64,000 nt of DNA from Rhodopseudomonas sp. P2A-2r (GTDB lineage: Bacteria > Pseudomonadota > Alphaproteobacteria > Rhizobiales > Xanthobacteraceae). Location: positions 4,496,001-4,560,000 of the forward strand of contig NZ_CP110389.1 of the NCBI RefSeq assembly GCF_026015985.1, given 5' to 3'. Below the pieces are notes generated by a model. That model was not told the DNA's origin. It did not search any database and saw nothing but the letters and a program-made list of their open reading frames with translations. Both the position numbers and the translations under genes were made by a program. Positions 17,735 to 27,651 of this stretch are shown piece after piece (positions within the stretch are counted from its first letter, which is position 1; each line of letters starts with the position of its first letter).

Positions 17735-18415
17735 CTACTTCATCCCGTCGCGGATCATGTAGCCGGCGCCGCGGATGGTGTGCAGCAGCGGTTTCTCAAA
17801 ACCCTTGTCGATCTTCGAGCGCAGGCGCGAGATGTGGACGTCGATGACGTTGGTCTGCGGATCGAAGTGATAGTCCCAGACGTTTTCCAGCAGCATGGTG
17901 CGGGTCACCACCTGCCCGGCATGCTTCATCAGATATTCGAGCAGCCGGAATTCGCGCGGCTGCAGCGTCAGTTCCTCGGTGCCGCGGGCGACGCGGTGCG
18001 ACAGCCGGTCGAGTTCGAGGTCGCCGACCCTGTAGCTGGTCTCCTCTGTCGGTCCGCCATTGCGGCGGGACAGCACCTCGACGCGCGCCAGCAGTTCGGC
18101 GAAGGCGTAGGGCTTCGGCAGATAGTCATCGCCACCGGCGCGAAGACCCTTGATGCGGTCGTCGACCTGGCCCAGTGCGGAGAGGATCAGCGCCGGGGTG
18201 CGGTTGCCCTTCTCGCGCAGGGCGCCGATCACGCTCAGGCCGTCGCGCTTGGGCAGCATGCGGTCGACCACCAGCACGTCGTAGGCACCGTCCTCGGCGA
18301 GCGCCAATCCCTCTTCGCCATCGCTGGCCTGGTCGGCGACATAGCCGACCTCGCGAAACGCCTTGACCAGATAGTCGGCGGATTCGCGGTCGTCTTCGAT
18401 GATCAGCAGGCGCAT
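17735..18415 (-). CDS. OmpR-family response regulator
   Basis: This 226-residue regulator has a receiver domain (MRLLIIEDDRES; phosphoacceptor Asp51 in VVDRMLPKRDG; Lys in YLPKPYAF) and a winged-helix DNA-binding domain (LTLQPREFRLLEYLM, TNVIDVHISRLRSKID, HTIRGAGYMI). The start at 18415 gives a standard receiver; in-frame ATGs at 18454 and 18460 would add a short unstructured leader. It is probably the partner of the sensor kinase at 15115-16581. Three stem-loops separate it from the upstream degP, so readthrough may be partial. Confidence 0.92.
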   Translation of the reverse strand: MRLLIIEDDRESADYLVKAFREVGYVADQASDGEEGLALAEDGAYDVLVVDRMLPKRDGLSVIGALREKGNRTPALILSALGQVDDRIKGLRAGGDDYLPKPYAFAELLARVEVLSRRNGGPTEETSYRVGDLELDRLSHRVARGTEELTLQPREFRLLEYLMKHAGQVVTRTMLLENVWDYHFDPQTNVIDVHISRLRSKIDKGFEKPLLHTIRGAGYMIRDGMK

Positions 18416-18515
18416 CTGGGGAACGGGTTCTGTTCGGGTGTTGTGAATTTCCATCACCATGGCGCGCACGGGCCTCTCATGCAAGGCGGCGGAATGCGCC
18501 TTGACTGGAAATGAA

Positions 18516-18621
18516 ACGGGCGGTGAAGCTGGGGGAGACTTCACCGCCCGTCATGCCTTCCGACGGAGGGGGCTTATCCTTCGGAAGGTAACGGCGGGGA
18601 GCGGGTTTTCACCCGCTCCCC
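18516..18621 (-). terminator. Three consecutive stem-loops between degP and the response regulator gene
   Basis: Three perfect inverted repeats follow degP: 18596-18606 with 18611-18621 (arm GGGGAGCGGGT, four-base loop), 18556-18563 with 18581-18588, and 18516-18527 with 18540-18551 (arm ACGGGCGGTGAA). None has a clear U-run on the minus strand. They may stabilise the degP 3' end or attenuate readthrough rather than act as classical terminators. Confidence 0.6.
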
Positions 18622-18686
18622 AGGAAAGCGCCGTCGGCGGGGGCGACGATGCCAGCGGCACTTCCCATTCGCTCAAGTGTGCGGGA

Positions 18687-20285
18687 TCAGCCCTTGGCCA
18701 GCGGCACCGCGACGAAGCGCGACGAACCGCCACTGCGAACCCTGATCAGCACGCTGTTCTTGTTCTCGGTCCGCGCCGCGACGATCGCCTCGCGCACGTC
18801 GCCGGGGCTGGCCACGTTCTTGCCGGCCACTTCGAGGATCACATCGCCTTCCTTGAAGCCACGCTCGGCGGCGGGGCTCTTGGGATCGACTTCGGTGACC
18901 ACCACGCCGTCCTTGCCGGCACCCGCCACCGTGCTGGACGGTGCCAGCGTCAGGCCAAGGCGCGGCACGTCGGAACCGCGCGACGAACTGCCCTTGTCGC
19001 CGCCGTCGATGTCGGCCTTGGCCTCGATCGAGTTGGGCAACTGGCCGAGCGTCAGGCTCAGTTCCTTGTCCTTGCCCTTGTGGATCACGTTGAGCTTGAC
19101 CGAGTTGCCCGGGGCAAATCCGCCGATGGTGCGTGCCAGTTCGCGGGCGTCCTTGACCACTGTGCCGTTGACCGCGGTGATGACATCGCCGGATTCGATG
19201 CCGGCCTTGGCCGCCGGACCGTCGGATTGCGGCTCAGCCACCAGCGCGCCTTCCGCCTTCTTCAGGCCAAGGCTGTCGGCGATGTCCTGGGTCACCGGCT
19301 GGATCTGCACACCGATCCAGCCGCGGCTGACGGTGCCCTTGTCCTTGAGCTGCGCGATCACCGTCTTCACGGTGGAGGCAGGGATCGAGAACGCGATACC
19401 GACGCTGCCGCCGGACGGCGAATAGATCGCGGTGTTGACGCCCATCACTTCGCCGGAGGTGTCGAAGGCCGGGCCACCCGAGTTGCCCTTGTTCACGGGC
19501 GCGTCGATCTGGATGAAATCGTCATAGGGGCCGTTGCCGATGTCGCGACCGCTGGCCGAGACGATGCCGGCGGTCACGGTGCCGCCGAGGCCGAACGGAT
19601 TGCCGACCGCGAGCACCCAGTCGCCGATCCTCGGCTTGCCGTCAGCCAGCTTCGCGAACGGGAAGTTGCTGCCGCCCTCGACCTTTATCAGGGCCAGGTC
19701 GGTGCGCGGATCGGTGCCGATCACCTTCGCCTTGTAGGTCGTGCCATCATCGGTGGTCACTTCCACCTTGTCGGCGCCATCGACCACATGGTTGTTGGTC
19801 ACGGCAAACCCGTCGGCCGAGATGAAGAAGCCCGAGCCCTGCCCGGTCACCGCGCCGCGTCCGCCGCGCGGACCGCCGCGCATGCCGGGCGGCAGGCCAT
19901 CCGGACCGTTGAAGCGCTTGAAGAAGCGTTCCATCGGCGAGCCCGGCTGGAACGGCGAATCCTCGTTGCTGCCGCTGTCGTCACGGGCTGCAACCTTCTC
20001 CTTGATGTTGACCTTGACCGAGATCACCGACGGCTTCACACGCTCGACGATGTCGGCAAAGCCGATCGGCTTCTGGGCTTCCTGCTTGACCTGCCTGTCG
20101 ACCTGCGCATGGGCCGGCGTCGAGAAGATGTCGAGCGAATGCGGCGACGGGCTGAGGCCGTAAGCGGCGACGCCGAGGCCGGCGACGACCGACGCCATCA
20201 GCGCAAACTTGCGCGCAGAGAACAGCGAGCGGCGAGCCGGCTTGTAGGACGGCAGTTCATTGAAATCGGTGGGGCGGTCGGTCAT
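18687..20285 (-). CDS. degP: Do/DegP-family periplasmic serine protease
   Basis: A 532-residue HtrA/DegP protease-chaperone that removes misfolded periplasmic proteins. A membrane-anchor or signal segment (KFALMASVVAGLGVAAYGL, about residues 26-44) precedes the trypsin-like domain with catalytic triad His166 (TNNHVVDGAD), Asp196 (RTDLALIKVE) and Ser269 (NKGNSGGPAF). Two PDZ domains follow (about 300-390 and 420-525). A Gly/Arg-rich loop (GMRGGPRGGRG) sits before the catalytic core. The gene is first in the minus-strand block with the two-component system and glnE, which fits an envelope-stress role. Confidence 0.95.
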   Translation of the reverse strand: MTDRPTDFNELPSYKPARRSLFSARKFALMASVVAGLGVAAYGLSPSPHSLDIFSTPAHAQVDRQVKQEAQKPIGFADIVERVKPSVISVKVNIKEKVAARDDSGSNEDSPFQPGSPMERFFKRFNGPDGLPPGMRGGPRGGRGAVTGQGSGFFISADGFAVTNNHVVDGADKVEVTTDDGTTYKAKVIGTDPRTDLALIKVEGGSNFPFAKLADGKPRIGDWVLAVGNPFGLGGTVTAGIVSASGRDIGNGPYDDFIQIDAPVNKGNSGGPAFDTSGEVMGVNTAIYSPSGGSVGIAFSIPASTVKTVIAQLKDKGTVSRGWIGVQIQPVTQDIADSLGLKKAEGALVAEPQSDGPAAKAGIESGDVITAVNGTVVKDARELARTIGGFAPGNSVKLNVIHKGKDKELSLTLGQLPNSIEAKADIDGGDKGSSSRGSDVPRLGLTLAPSSTVAGAGKDGVVVTEVDPKSPAAERGFKEGDVILEVAGKNVASPGDVREAIVAARTENKNSVLIRVRSGGSSRFVAVPLAKG

Positions 20286-20550
20286 TCGAATTCTCCAGAA
20301 CCTGAATCAACGGTGCGGGGGCAGGCACCTGACAGGACTGAAGATGGGGTTTCCCGCCTTACCGTGCGCTGGCGGGGGAATTAATGTTTCGTAATATGAC
20401 AGCGCGGGTGTGTGGCGGGATGTCGCAGGCGAACTCGCAGCGGAGCTGACCGGCACTTCGACATGAGACAGCGTTGAGCCTGCCAGAACGACGAAAGACG
20501 CCATCACGCAATGCTGTTGCGATGACTTGTAGGACTGCGTGGCGAGAGGC

Positions 20551-21894
20551 TTACGCCGCCTTGACGCTGACGATGAAGCCGTCAACTTCGCGCTTCAGGG
20601 TTTCCGCCTGACGCGACAGATCGACCGCGGAGTCGCGCGCATCGCTCGCCATCCGCCCGGTCTCCGACGAGGTCGAGGTGATCTGGACGATATGGTTGGA
20701 GACGTCCAGGGTGCCGCGCGCCGCGTCCTGCACGCTGTTCGAGATGTCCTGCGTCGCAGTGCGCTGCTGCGCCGTGTCGACCTCGATGCCGGTCATGATC
20801 TCGCTGATTTCCGCGATGGTGTTCGAGATGCCGTCCATCGCCTCGCGGGTCTCGCCGGTGATGCCCTGAATGCTCGCGACCTGCAGCGAGATTTCTTCGG
20901 TGGCCTTGCTGGTCTGGTCCGCGAGATGCTTGACCTCGGTGGCGACCACGGCAAATCCCTTCCCGGATTCGCCGGCGCGGGCCGCCTCGATGGTGGCGTT
21001 CAGTGCCAGCAGATTGGTCTGCGATGCGATGGCCTGCACCAGTTGCACGACTGCGCCGATCTTCTCGGCGGCTTCCGAGAGCGTGTGGATGGTATCACGG
21101 CTCTTGCGGGCCTGTGCGGCGGCGCCTTCGGCGCGGTGGGTGGCGTTGCTGACGCGCTGGCTGATGGTGCCGATGGAGGTCGTCATCTCCTCTGCGGAGC
21201 TGGCGACCGTCTGGACGCTGGTGCTGGCCTGGCTCGCGGCGCTGGCGACGGCGTTGGCCTTGGCTGTGGTTTCGTTGGCGGCCTGCGACAGGGCTTCGGC
21301 ATTGCTCTTCAAGCGGGTCGCGGACGACGCGACGCTGCCCACCACGTTGGCGATCAGCCCGTTGAAATCCCGGATCTTGTCATCGAGAAAGCGCGAGCGC
21401 TCGCTCTGGTGCGCGGCTTCCAGCAGTTGCTGTTGCGTGAGGCGCTGCCGTTCCAGGCCATTGGTCTTGAATATCTCGAGCGCGCCGGCCAGAAGGCCGA
21501 TCTCGTTCGGCTTGCCCAGGCCGGGAATGGCGGTGTCGTACTTCTGGTCGGCGACCTCCCGCATGGCGTGAACGATGGCGGCCAGCGGCCCCATGATCCC
21601 GTTGCGAACCGCGAAGAAGGTGGCCAGGCAAACCACCAGGGCAAAGATCGCGATGGCGACGCAAGCCATCAGAAAGTAGGAAAACGCCGCATGCGCCTGC
21701 TGATAGGTCTGCATGGCGTGGTCGTGGCTGGCGCCGCTGAGCGCGCCGAAATCGGCCGACAGGCTGACGATCTGGTTGTTGAGATACAGGACCGCGACAA
21801 AGCCGGTGCCGCCGCCGAAGGCCAGCAGGAGCAGCAATGCTCCCACAACGCCCCCGACCAGAAAGCGGATGGTCAGATTGCTGTTGGCGAACAT
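20551..21894 (-). CDS. Methyl-accepting chemotaxis protein
   Basis: A 447-residue transducer. Two membrane segments (about residues 7-30 and 71-95) enclose a very short periplasmic loop of about 40 residues, so ligand sensing must be minimal or occur through the membrane. A HAMP-like stretch follows, then the signalling domain with the conserved hairpin tip [30 protein letters not shown]. The ATG at 21894 is supported by GAGAG eight bases upstream; the open frame extends further but without a ribosome site. No che genes are adjacent. Confidence 0.93.
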   Translation of the reverse strand: MFANSNLTIRFLVGGVVGALLLLLAFGGGTGFVAVLYLNNQIVSLSADFGALSGASHDHAMQTYQQAHAAFSYFLMACVAIAIFALVVCLATFFAVRNGIMGPLAAIVHAMREVADQKYDTAIPGLGKPNEIGLLAGALEIFKTNGLERQRLTQQQLLEAAHQSERSRFLDDKIRDFNGLIANVVGSVASSATRLKSNAEALSQAANETTAKANAVASAASQASTSVQTVASSAEEMTTSIGTISQRVSNATHRAEGAAAQARKSRDTIHTLSEAAEKIGAVVQLVQAIASQTNLLALNATIEAARAGESGKGFAVVATEVKHLADQTSKATEEISLQVASIQGITGETREAMDGISNTIAEISEIMTGIEVDTAQQRTATQDISNSVQDAARGTLDVSNHIVQITSTSSETGRMASDARDSAVDLSRQAETLKREVDGFIVSVKAA

Positions 21895-22412
21895 GGGCTC
21901 TCTCGGGCAGGTCGAAACTGGCTGATTGCAGCGTGTTTTTGCAGACAAAGGTCAAGATTCCGTGAAAACAGGGGCCCGCATGAATCCTGCCCCATGCCGC
22001 TCGCTCATGGAGTACCTACGCCGCGGCCAGGTTGAGGCGGCGAGGCGGACCTCTCCTGCCTTGCCGCCACCCGCATGACGTGGTCGTCGGACTCATCCAC
22101 GGAAATGAAATCGCCATGCGACGTTCAATACCAGCCGCAGAACTGTCGTAACCGGCACACGAACCGAATTCGCCTCCAGACAAATCGCGGGTGGAGATAA
22201 ACTCTCCGAACCGCAGCACATTCAAAATTCCATTTCATTGACGATCATGATGCTGCCGCGCATCATCGCACCATCAGCTTCACCGTAGCGAGCGCCGACA
22301 ACTCTGCGAAATTGAACCGGTTTCACTGAGCGTCAGCTTCGAAAGCATCAGGCAGCAACGCCCGCGCGTTGCGGCGACGGCGGCGCCTTGCCGTTTGCAG
22401 ACAGGAGAGACC
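21895..22412. other. Intergenic region without a recognisable gene
   Basis: About 520 bases separate the divergent chemotaxis receptor and sulfonate-type transporter genes. Only short frames with atypical composition are present and none resembles a known protein. The last 40 bases carry the AGGAGA ribosome site of the binding-protein gene. No clear promoter or operator was identified. Confidence 0.5.
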
Positions 22413-23525
22413 ATGTCCATCGACAACGATCCGAACGTTAGCAAGGGCAAAACACTGCTCGATCGCCGCGGCTTGCTGCGCGCCGGTGCTGCCGCTGCGC
22501 TCGCAGCACCCATCGGCGTGTTCGGCGCGCAGGCCTTTCCGTTCCGTGCTGCGACGTCCGGCATCGACTTTTCCGAATTTCCGATCTGCAAGACCGCGTC
22601 CGATGCGCCGCCGCCAGGCGGCGCGCCGCGCAAGCTGAAACTGTCGTGGAATGCTGGCGCGGTGTGCCTCGCGCCGGTGCCGGTCGCCATCGACCACGGC
22701 TTCTTCCAGAAGCACAATCTCGACGTCGAGCTGATCAACTACAGCGGCTCCACCGACCAGTTGCTGGAGGCCATCGCCACCGGCAAGTCCGACGCCGGTC
22801 TCGGCATGGCATTGCGCTGGCTGAAGCCGCTGGAACAGGGCTTCGACGTCAAGATCGCTGCCGGCACCCATGGCGGCTGCATGCGCGTCCTGAGCAAGGT
22901 GAATTCCGGCGTCGACAAACTGTCCGACCTCAAGGGCAAGGTGGTCGCGGTGGGCGACCTCGCCGGCCCCGACAAGAACTTCTTCTCGATCCAGCTCGCC
23001 AAGCAGGGCATCGATCCCAACAAGGACGTCGACTGGCGCCCCTACCCCGGCAGCCTGCTGCAGCTCGCCGTCGAGAAGGGCGAAGTGCAGGCATTCCTGG
23101 CCTCCGACCCGATCGCCTATCTCTGGCTGAAGGACACCGCGTACAAGGAAGTCGCGTCCAATCTCGACGGTGAATACAAGGACAAGACCTGCTGCATTCT
23201 CGGCCTGCGCGGCAGCCTGGTGCGCGAGGAGCCGCAGGTGGCGCGGGCGATCACGCAGGCGCTGCTCGATGCGGCGATGTTCACCGCGCAGAATCCCGAC
23301 AAGGCCGCGGCCTCGTTCGCGCCCTATGCGCCGAAGAACGCCTGCATCGCCGACCTGCAGGGCATGGTGCGCTACCACACCCATCATCATCACCCGGTGG
23401 GCGAGGCCCTGAAGCGCGAGCTCAAGGCCTATGCCGACGACCTGAAGACGGTCTCCGTGTTCAAGCCCAGCACCGATACGACGAAATTTGCGGAGAAGAT
23501 CTATGTCGACGTATTCGGAGTCTGA
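22413..23525 (+). CDS. ABC transporter substrate-binding protein, SsuA/NMT1-like, Tat-exported
   Basis: A 370-residue binding protein for a nitrate/sulfonate/taurine-type importer. The N-terminus has a twin-arginine signal (LLDRRGLLRAGAAAALAAPIGVF), suggesting folded export. The mature domain has the NMT1/SsuA features PVAIDHGFFQKHNLDVELI, GSTDQLLEAIATGKSDAGLG and FLASDPIAYLW. A histidine cluster (HTHHHHP) and a Cys-Cys pair (KTCCILG) stand out and could bind metal. The start is ATG 22413 with AGGAGA nearby. Its 3' end overlaps the permease gene by 23 bases. The exact substrate is unknown; a sulfonate is likely from the neighbours. Confidence 0.85.
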   Translation: MSIDNDPNVSKGKTLLDRRGLLRAGAAAALAAPIGVFGAQAFPFRAATSGIDFSEFPICKTASDAPPPGGAPRKLKLSWNAGAVCLAPVPVAIDHGFFQKHNLDVELINYSGSTDQLLEAIATGKSDAGLGMALRWLKPLEQGFDVKIAAGTHGGCMRVLSKVNSGVDKLSDLKGKVVAVGDLAGPDKNFFSIQLAKQGIDPNKDVDWRPYPGSLLQLAVEKGEVQAFLASDPIAYLWLKDTAYKEVASNLDGEYKDKTCCILGLRGSLVREEPQVARAITQALLDAAMFTAQNPDKAAASFAPYAPKNACIADLQGMVRYHTHHHHPVGEALKRELKAYADDLKTVSVFKPSTDTTKFAEKIYVDVFGV

Positions 23526-24558
23526 CATCGCGCCGTTCGGCGCGGATCGTGAGACGGTGCTGGTCGCCGGCGACGGCGGCCTGCATATCGCGAGCAAGCT
23601 TCGCGCAAGTCATCTAGGCCTCAGCATCTCCGGCATCGGGGCCGGGCTCGCCTGGCTGGCTTTCGGCCTGTCATGCCTGTGGTGGCCCGATATCGGTGAC
23701 TGGCCGCGTACCGAAGCGGTGGCCTACACCGCCTTCGCCGTCGCCGCGGCAATCGTCGTCGCGACAGCGGCGCGCGGGGCGCTCGGCAAGTTCGGCGCCG
23801 GCCTGCAGCAACGCGCACCGTGGTTTCTTGCGCTCGGCCTGTTCCTGACGCTGTGGGAAGTCACCACCGCGAAATTCGCCTGGCTGCCACTGCCGTTCTT
23901 TCCGCCGCCGCAGTCCATTGTCGAGGTCTACACCGACGATCTGCCCAAGCTGCTCGACAGCGTGTTCGCCTCCGTCAAACTGCAGCTCGGCGGCTACTTC
24001 ATCGGCGCCACCGTCGGCTTCCTCACCGGCGTGTCGATCGGCTGGTCGCGCGCGGTCGGCTACTGGGTGCATCCGGTGCTGCGCTTCATCGGTCCGCTGC
24101 CGGCCACCGCCTGGCTGCCGATCGCCTTCTTCACCTTCCCGTCGAGCTGGAGCGCCTCGACCTTCCTGATCGCGCTGGCCACCGGCTTTCCGGTGACGGT
24201 GCTCACATGGTCGGGCGTGGCGAGCGTCAGCAGCGCCTATTACGACGTGGCGCGCACGCTTGGCGCCAAGCCGTCGTTCCTGGTGCTGAAGGTGGCGATC
24301 CCCGCCGCTTTGCCGCACGTGTTCGTCGGCCTGTTCATGGGATTGGGATCGTCGTTCGCGGTGCTGGTCGTCGCCGAGATGATCGGCGTCAAGGCCGGGC
24401 TCGGCTGGTACCTGCAATGGGCGCAGGGCTGGGCCGCCTACGCCAACATGTATGCGGCGCTGATCGTGATGTCGCTGCTGTGCTCCGGCGCCATCACCCT
24501 GTTGTTCAGGACTCGTGACCATCTGCTGGTCTGGCAAAAAGGCGTCGTCAAATGGTAG
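23503..24558 (+). CDS. ABC transporter permease, SsuC-like, with extra N-terminal membrane segments
   Basis: A 351-residue inner-membrane permease. The C-terminal 250 residues form the usual SsuC/TauC domain; the EAA-type loop is visible around SSAYYDVARTLGAKPSFLVLKVAIPAALP. Before it lie two additional membrane segments (about residues 30-55 and 65-90), absent from standard SsuC. The ATG at 23503 lies inside the end of the binding-protein gene with GGAG upstream. The ATPase gene starts seven bases before this gene ends, so the three form one operon. Confidence 0.88.
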   Translation: MSTYSESDIAPFGADRETVLVAGDGGLHIASKLRASHLGLSISGIGAGLAWLAFGLSCLWWPDIGDWPRTEAVAYTAFAVAAAIVVATAARGALGKFGAGLQQRAPWFLALGLFLTLWEVTTAKFAWLPLPFFPPPQSIVEVYTDDLPKLLDSVFASVKLQLGGYFIGATVGFLTGVSIGWSRAVGYWVHPVLRFIGPLPATAWLPIAFFTFPSSWSASTFLIALATGFPVTVLTWSGVASVSSAYYDVARTLGAKPSFLVLKVAIPAALPHVFVGLFMGLGSSFAVLVVAEMIGVKAGLGWYLQWAQGWAAYANMYAALIVMSLLCSGAITLLFRTRDHLLVWQKGVVKW

Positions 24559-25346
24559 CCCTCGCACGCGCCGAACATATCCCCGTCACGGCCGGAGCCG
24601 CGCTGGACATCGCCGGCGTCAGCCACGCCTTCGACATCGACGGCAATGTGCTGCCGGTGCTCGACAATGTCAGTTTCAGCGCCGCGCCCGGCGAATTCGT
24701 CGCGCTGCTCGGGCCGTCCGGATGCGGCAAGTCCACGCTGCTGCGTCTCGTTGCCGGCCTCGAGCCGCCGCGCGCCGGCACCTTGCGTGAGGACGGCGAA
24801 CTGATCACGCAACCGCATCCATCGCGGGTGGTGGTGTTCCAGGATCCGACATTGTTTCCATGGCGCACCGTCTGGAACAATGTCGCGCTCGGGCTGGAAG
24901 CCCAGGGCATTCTCAAGACGCAACGGCACCGCGTCGATGCCGCCATCGATCTGGTGGGGCTGACGACGTTCAGGAACGCGTACCCGCACCAGCTCTCCGG
25001 CGGCATGGCGCAACGGGTCGCATTGGCCCGCGCGCTGGTCAACGACCCCAAGATCCTGGTGCTCGACGAGCCGCTGGGGAAGCTGGATTCGCTGACGCGC
25101 ATCACCATGCAGGCCGAACTGGTTTCGCTGTGGCAGCGCAGCGGCTTCACGGCGCTGCTGGTCACCCATGATGTGGAGGAAGCCCTGTTCCTGGCCAACC
25201 GCGTCATCGTGTTCAGCGATCGCCCTGCAACCATCAAGGCCGACATCGCGGTGGACCGTCCCTACCCGCGCCACCGTGGCGATCCGCATCTGGCGGAACT
25301 GCGAAAGCATATTCTCGGGCTGCTGGGATTGGACGCGACATGGTGA
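24552..25346 (+). CDS. ABC transporter ATP-binding protein, SsuB-like
   Basis: The 264-residue ATPase energises the preceding permease. All motifs are intact: Walker A GPSGCGKST, Q-loop VVFQDPTLFPW, signature LSGGMAQR, Walker B ILVLDEPLGKLD and H-loop LLVTHDVEEA. This pattern, with PLGKLD in the D-loop, is typical of SsuB/TauB/NrtD ATPases. It overlaps the permease gene at its start and the acyl-CoA dehydrogenase gene at its end by seven bases. Confidence 0.92.
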   Translation: MVALARAEHIPVTAGAALDIAGVSHAFDIDGNVLPVLDNVSFSAAPGEFVALLGPSGCGKSTLLRLVAGLEPPRAGTLREDGELITQPHPSRVVVFQDPTLFPWRTVWNNVALGLEAQGILKTQRHRVDAAIDLVGLTTFRNAYPHQLSGGMAQRVALARALVNDPKILVLDEPLGKLDSLTRITMQAELVSLWQRSGFTALLVTHDVEEALFLANRVIVFSDRPATIKADIAVDRPYPRHRGDPHLAELRKHILGLLGLDATW

Positions 25347-26523
25347 GCCGGCTGAACATTCTCAAACACGACGACCAGCACGGTGACACCGCGTCGGGCA
25401 GCCGGGAGAAAGCCGTCCAACTCGCCGCTGGCTTCGCCGAGCGCGCGACGGCACACGATCGCGCTGGCAGTTTTCCGTTCGCGAATTTCCAGGAACTGTC
25501 CGATGCGGGCCTGCTGGCGCTGACGGTGCCGGAAGCACTGGGCGGCGGCGGCGCCGGCCTGCGCGAGGCGGCCGACGTGGTCAGCATCATCGCCAGGGCC
25601 GATCCGTCAACCGCCCTGGTGCTGTCGATGCACTACATCCAGCATCTGATCATCGCGCGGAGCCCGCGCTGGCCGGCCCATCTGGCCCGCAGGCTGGCCA
25701 AGGAGACTGTCGATGGGCTGGCGCTGATCAATGCGCTGCGCGTCGAACCGGACCTCGGCTCGCCGTCGCGTGGCGGCCTGCCGGCGACGACCGCACGGCG
25801 CACCGAAACCGGCTGGCGGCTGAGCGGACGAAAGATCTATTCGACGGGGTCGCCGATTTTGAAGTGGTATGCGGTGTGGGCGAAGACTGACGAGCCGGAG
25901 CTCCGCGTCGGCCTGTTCCTGGTGCCCGCCGGCCTGCCCGGCACGCGCATCGTGGAAACATGGGACCATATCGGGCTGCGCGCATCGGGCAGCCATGACG
26001 TGGTGTTCGACGATGTGGTGTTTCCCCTCGACCACGAGATCGATGTGCGCCGGCCGGACCAATGGGGGCGCCCGACCCGCTCCAGGCCAGCGCGCACAAC
26101 GTGTTCATCGCCGCGATCTACGATGGCGTGGCGCGTGCCGCACGCGACTGGCTGGTGCATTTCCTCAACAGCCGCGTGCCGTCGAATCTCGGCGCATCGC
26201 TGGCAACCCTGCCGCGGGTGCAGGAAGCGGTCGGCGGCATCGAAGCGCATCTCGCCGTCAACGCCCGACTGATCGCCAGCTTCGCCGGTGATTTCGACGA
26301 TGGCATCGCCATCGGCGCTTCGGACTCCAACATCCTGAAACTCACCGTCACCGAGAACGCCATCGCCGTCACCCATGCGGCGCTGGCGCTGAGCGGCAAT
26401 CACGGCCTCACCCGCGCCAATCCGCTGGAGCGGCACCACCGCGACGCGCTGTGCGGCCGCGTTCACACCCCGCAGGACGATGCCACGCGCATCGCCGCCG
26501 GCCGACTGGCGCTCGGCGTCTAG
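25340..26523 (+). pseudogene. SfnB-like acyl-CoA dehydrogenase (sulfur acquisition), frameshifted
   Basis: Flavoproteins of this family accompany sulfonate/sulfone monooxygenases and probably provide reduced flavin or a desulfurising step. The first 240 residues are normal (FQELSDAGLLALTVPEALGG, IGLRASGSHDVVFDDVVFP). At the five-G run 26064-26068 the frame shifts. The C-terminal domain (APDPLQASAHNVFIAAIYDG to the LERHHRDALCGRVHTPQDD end) continues in another frame to 26523. One more G would give 394 residues, the family length. The gene overlaps the ATPase gene. As written only a protein lacking the C-terminal helical bundle can be made. Assembly error is the main alternative. Confidence 0.82.
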
Positions 26524-26550
26524 TCTTTTCACACCCAACAGGAGCCCGTC

Positions 26551-27651
26551 ATGTCCATCGAGTTCATCGGATTTATCAGCAACAACAATTCGTCCGAAAC
26601 CATCGTCCGTCAGGGGCCGGTGATCGACCGCCATCACATCGAGACCATCGCCAAGGCCCATGAGAATGCCGGCTTCGACCGCGCGCTGCTGGCGTTTCAT
26701 TCCACCACCCCGGACAGCCTGCAGATCGGGCAGCACGTGCTCGGCGTCACGGAAAGCCTCAAGGTCATGATCGCGCAGCGACCGGGTTTCACCGCGCCGA
26801 CGCTGATCGCGCGGCAGCTCGCCACCATCGATCAGCTCTGGCACGACCGGGTGTCGGTGCATGTGATCACCGGCGGCAACGCGACGGAGCTGAAGCAGGA
26901 CGGCAACACCGTCGACGACAAGGACGAGCGCTACGCCCGAACCGCCGAATGGCTGGATGTGATCAAGGCCGAATGGACCAGCGACAAGCCGTTCACCTAC
27001 AACGGCAAGTACTATCAGGTCGAAAACGGCTTCTCGCAGGTCAAGCCGTATCGGCCGGGCGGCATTCCGGTGTTCTTCGGCGGCGCGTCGGATGCCGCCA
27101 TCGAAGTCGCCGGCAAGCATGCCGACACCTTCGCGCTGTGGGGCGAATCCTATGCCCAGGTGCGCGACGTCACCGCGCGCGTCCACACCGCCGCTGCCAG
27201 GCACGGCCGGCCGACGCCACGCTTCAGCCTGTCGGTGCGGCCGATCATCGCCGACACCGAGGAGAAAGCGTGGGCCAAGGCCGAGGACATCCTTGCCCGC
27301 GCCACCGCCCTGCAGGACAAGACCGGCTATCGCAAGCCGGCCGACGGCCACGCCACCGTCGGCGCAAAACGCCTGCTCGCACTGGCCGAACAGGGCACGC
27401 GCATCGACAAGCGGCTGTGGACAGAAATCGCCAAACTCACCGGCGCCAACAGCAACACCACCGCGCTGGTGGGCACGCCCGAGCAGGTCGCCGAGGCGTT
27501 CGGCGACTATTATGACCTCGGCGTCAGCCATTTCCTGATCCGCGGCTTCGATCCGCTGATCGATGCCATCGAATACGGCCGCGAACTAATCCCGCTGACG
27601 CGAAAGCTGATCGCCGAGCGCCAGTCGATCCGCGGAGTCGCAGCAGAATGA
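26551..27651 (+). CDS. LLM-class FMNH2-dependent monooxygenase, SsuD-like
   Basis: A 366-residue two-component flavin monooxygenase of the alkanesulfonate monooxygenase group, which cleaves the C-S bond of sulfonates to release sulfite. Visible family features are GFDRALLAFHSTTPDSL, KVMIAQRPGFTAPTLIARQLATIDQL, VHVITGGNATELKQDG, YQVENGFSQVKPYRP and PVFFGGASDAAI. The ATG at 26551 has AGGAG eight bases before it. It ends in an ATGA overlap with the next binding-protein gene. The reductase partner is not in the window. Confidence 0.9.
   Translation: MSIEFIGFISNNNSSETIVRQGPVIDRHHIETIAKAHENAGFDRALLAFHSTTPDSLQIGQHVLGVTESLKVMIAQRPGFTAPTLIARQLATIDQLWHDRVSVHVITGGNATELKQDGNTVDDKDERYARTAEWLDVIKAEWTSDKPFTYNGKYYQVENGFSQVKPYRPGGIPVFFGGASDAAIEVAGKHADTFALWGESYAQVRDVTARVHTAAARHGRPTPRFSLSVRPIIADTEEKAWAKAEDILARATALQDKTGYRKPADGHATVGAKRLLALAEQGTRIDKRLWTEIAKLTGANSNTTALVGTPEQVAEAFGDYYDLGVSHFLIRGFDPLIDAIEYGRELIPLTRKLIAERQSIRGVAAE

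Noticed and set aside
18459..20384. Long plus-strand open frame of 641 codons over degP.
   Set aside because: It is exactly antisense to a protease with a complete catalytic triad; its translation is low-complexity His/Asp/Arg-rich, as expected for shadow frames.
23370..23400. His-rich run in the first binding protein as an artificial tag.
   Set aside because: It is interrupted (HTHHHHP), internal, and embedded in conserved-looking protein, so it is natural.
25837..27531. Minus-strand open frame of 564 codons across the SfnB-like and SsuD-like genes.
   Set aside because: Runs antisense through two recognisable genes and has no domain similarity.
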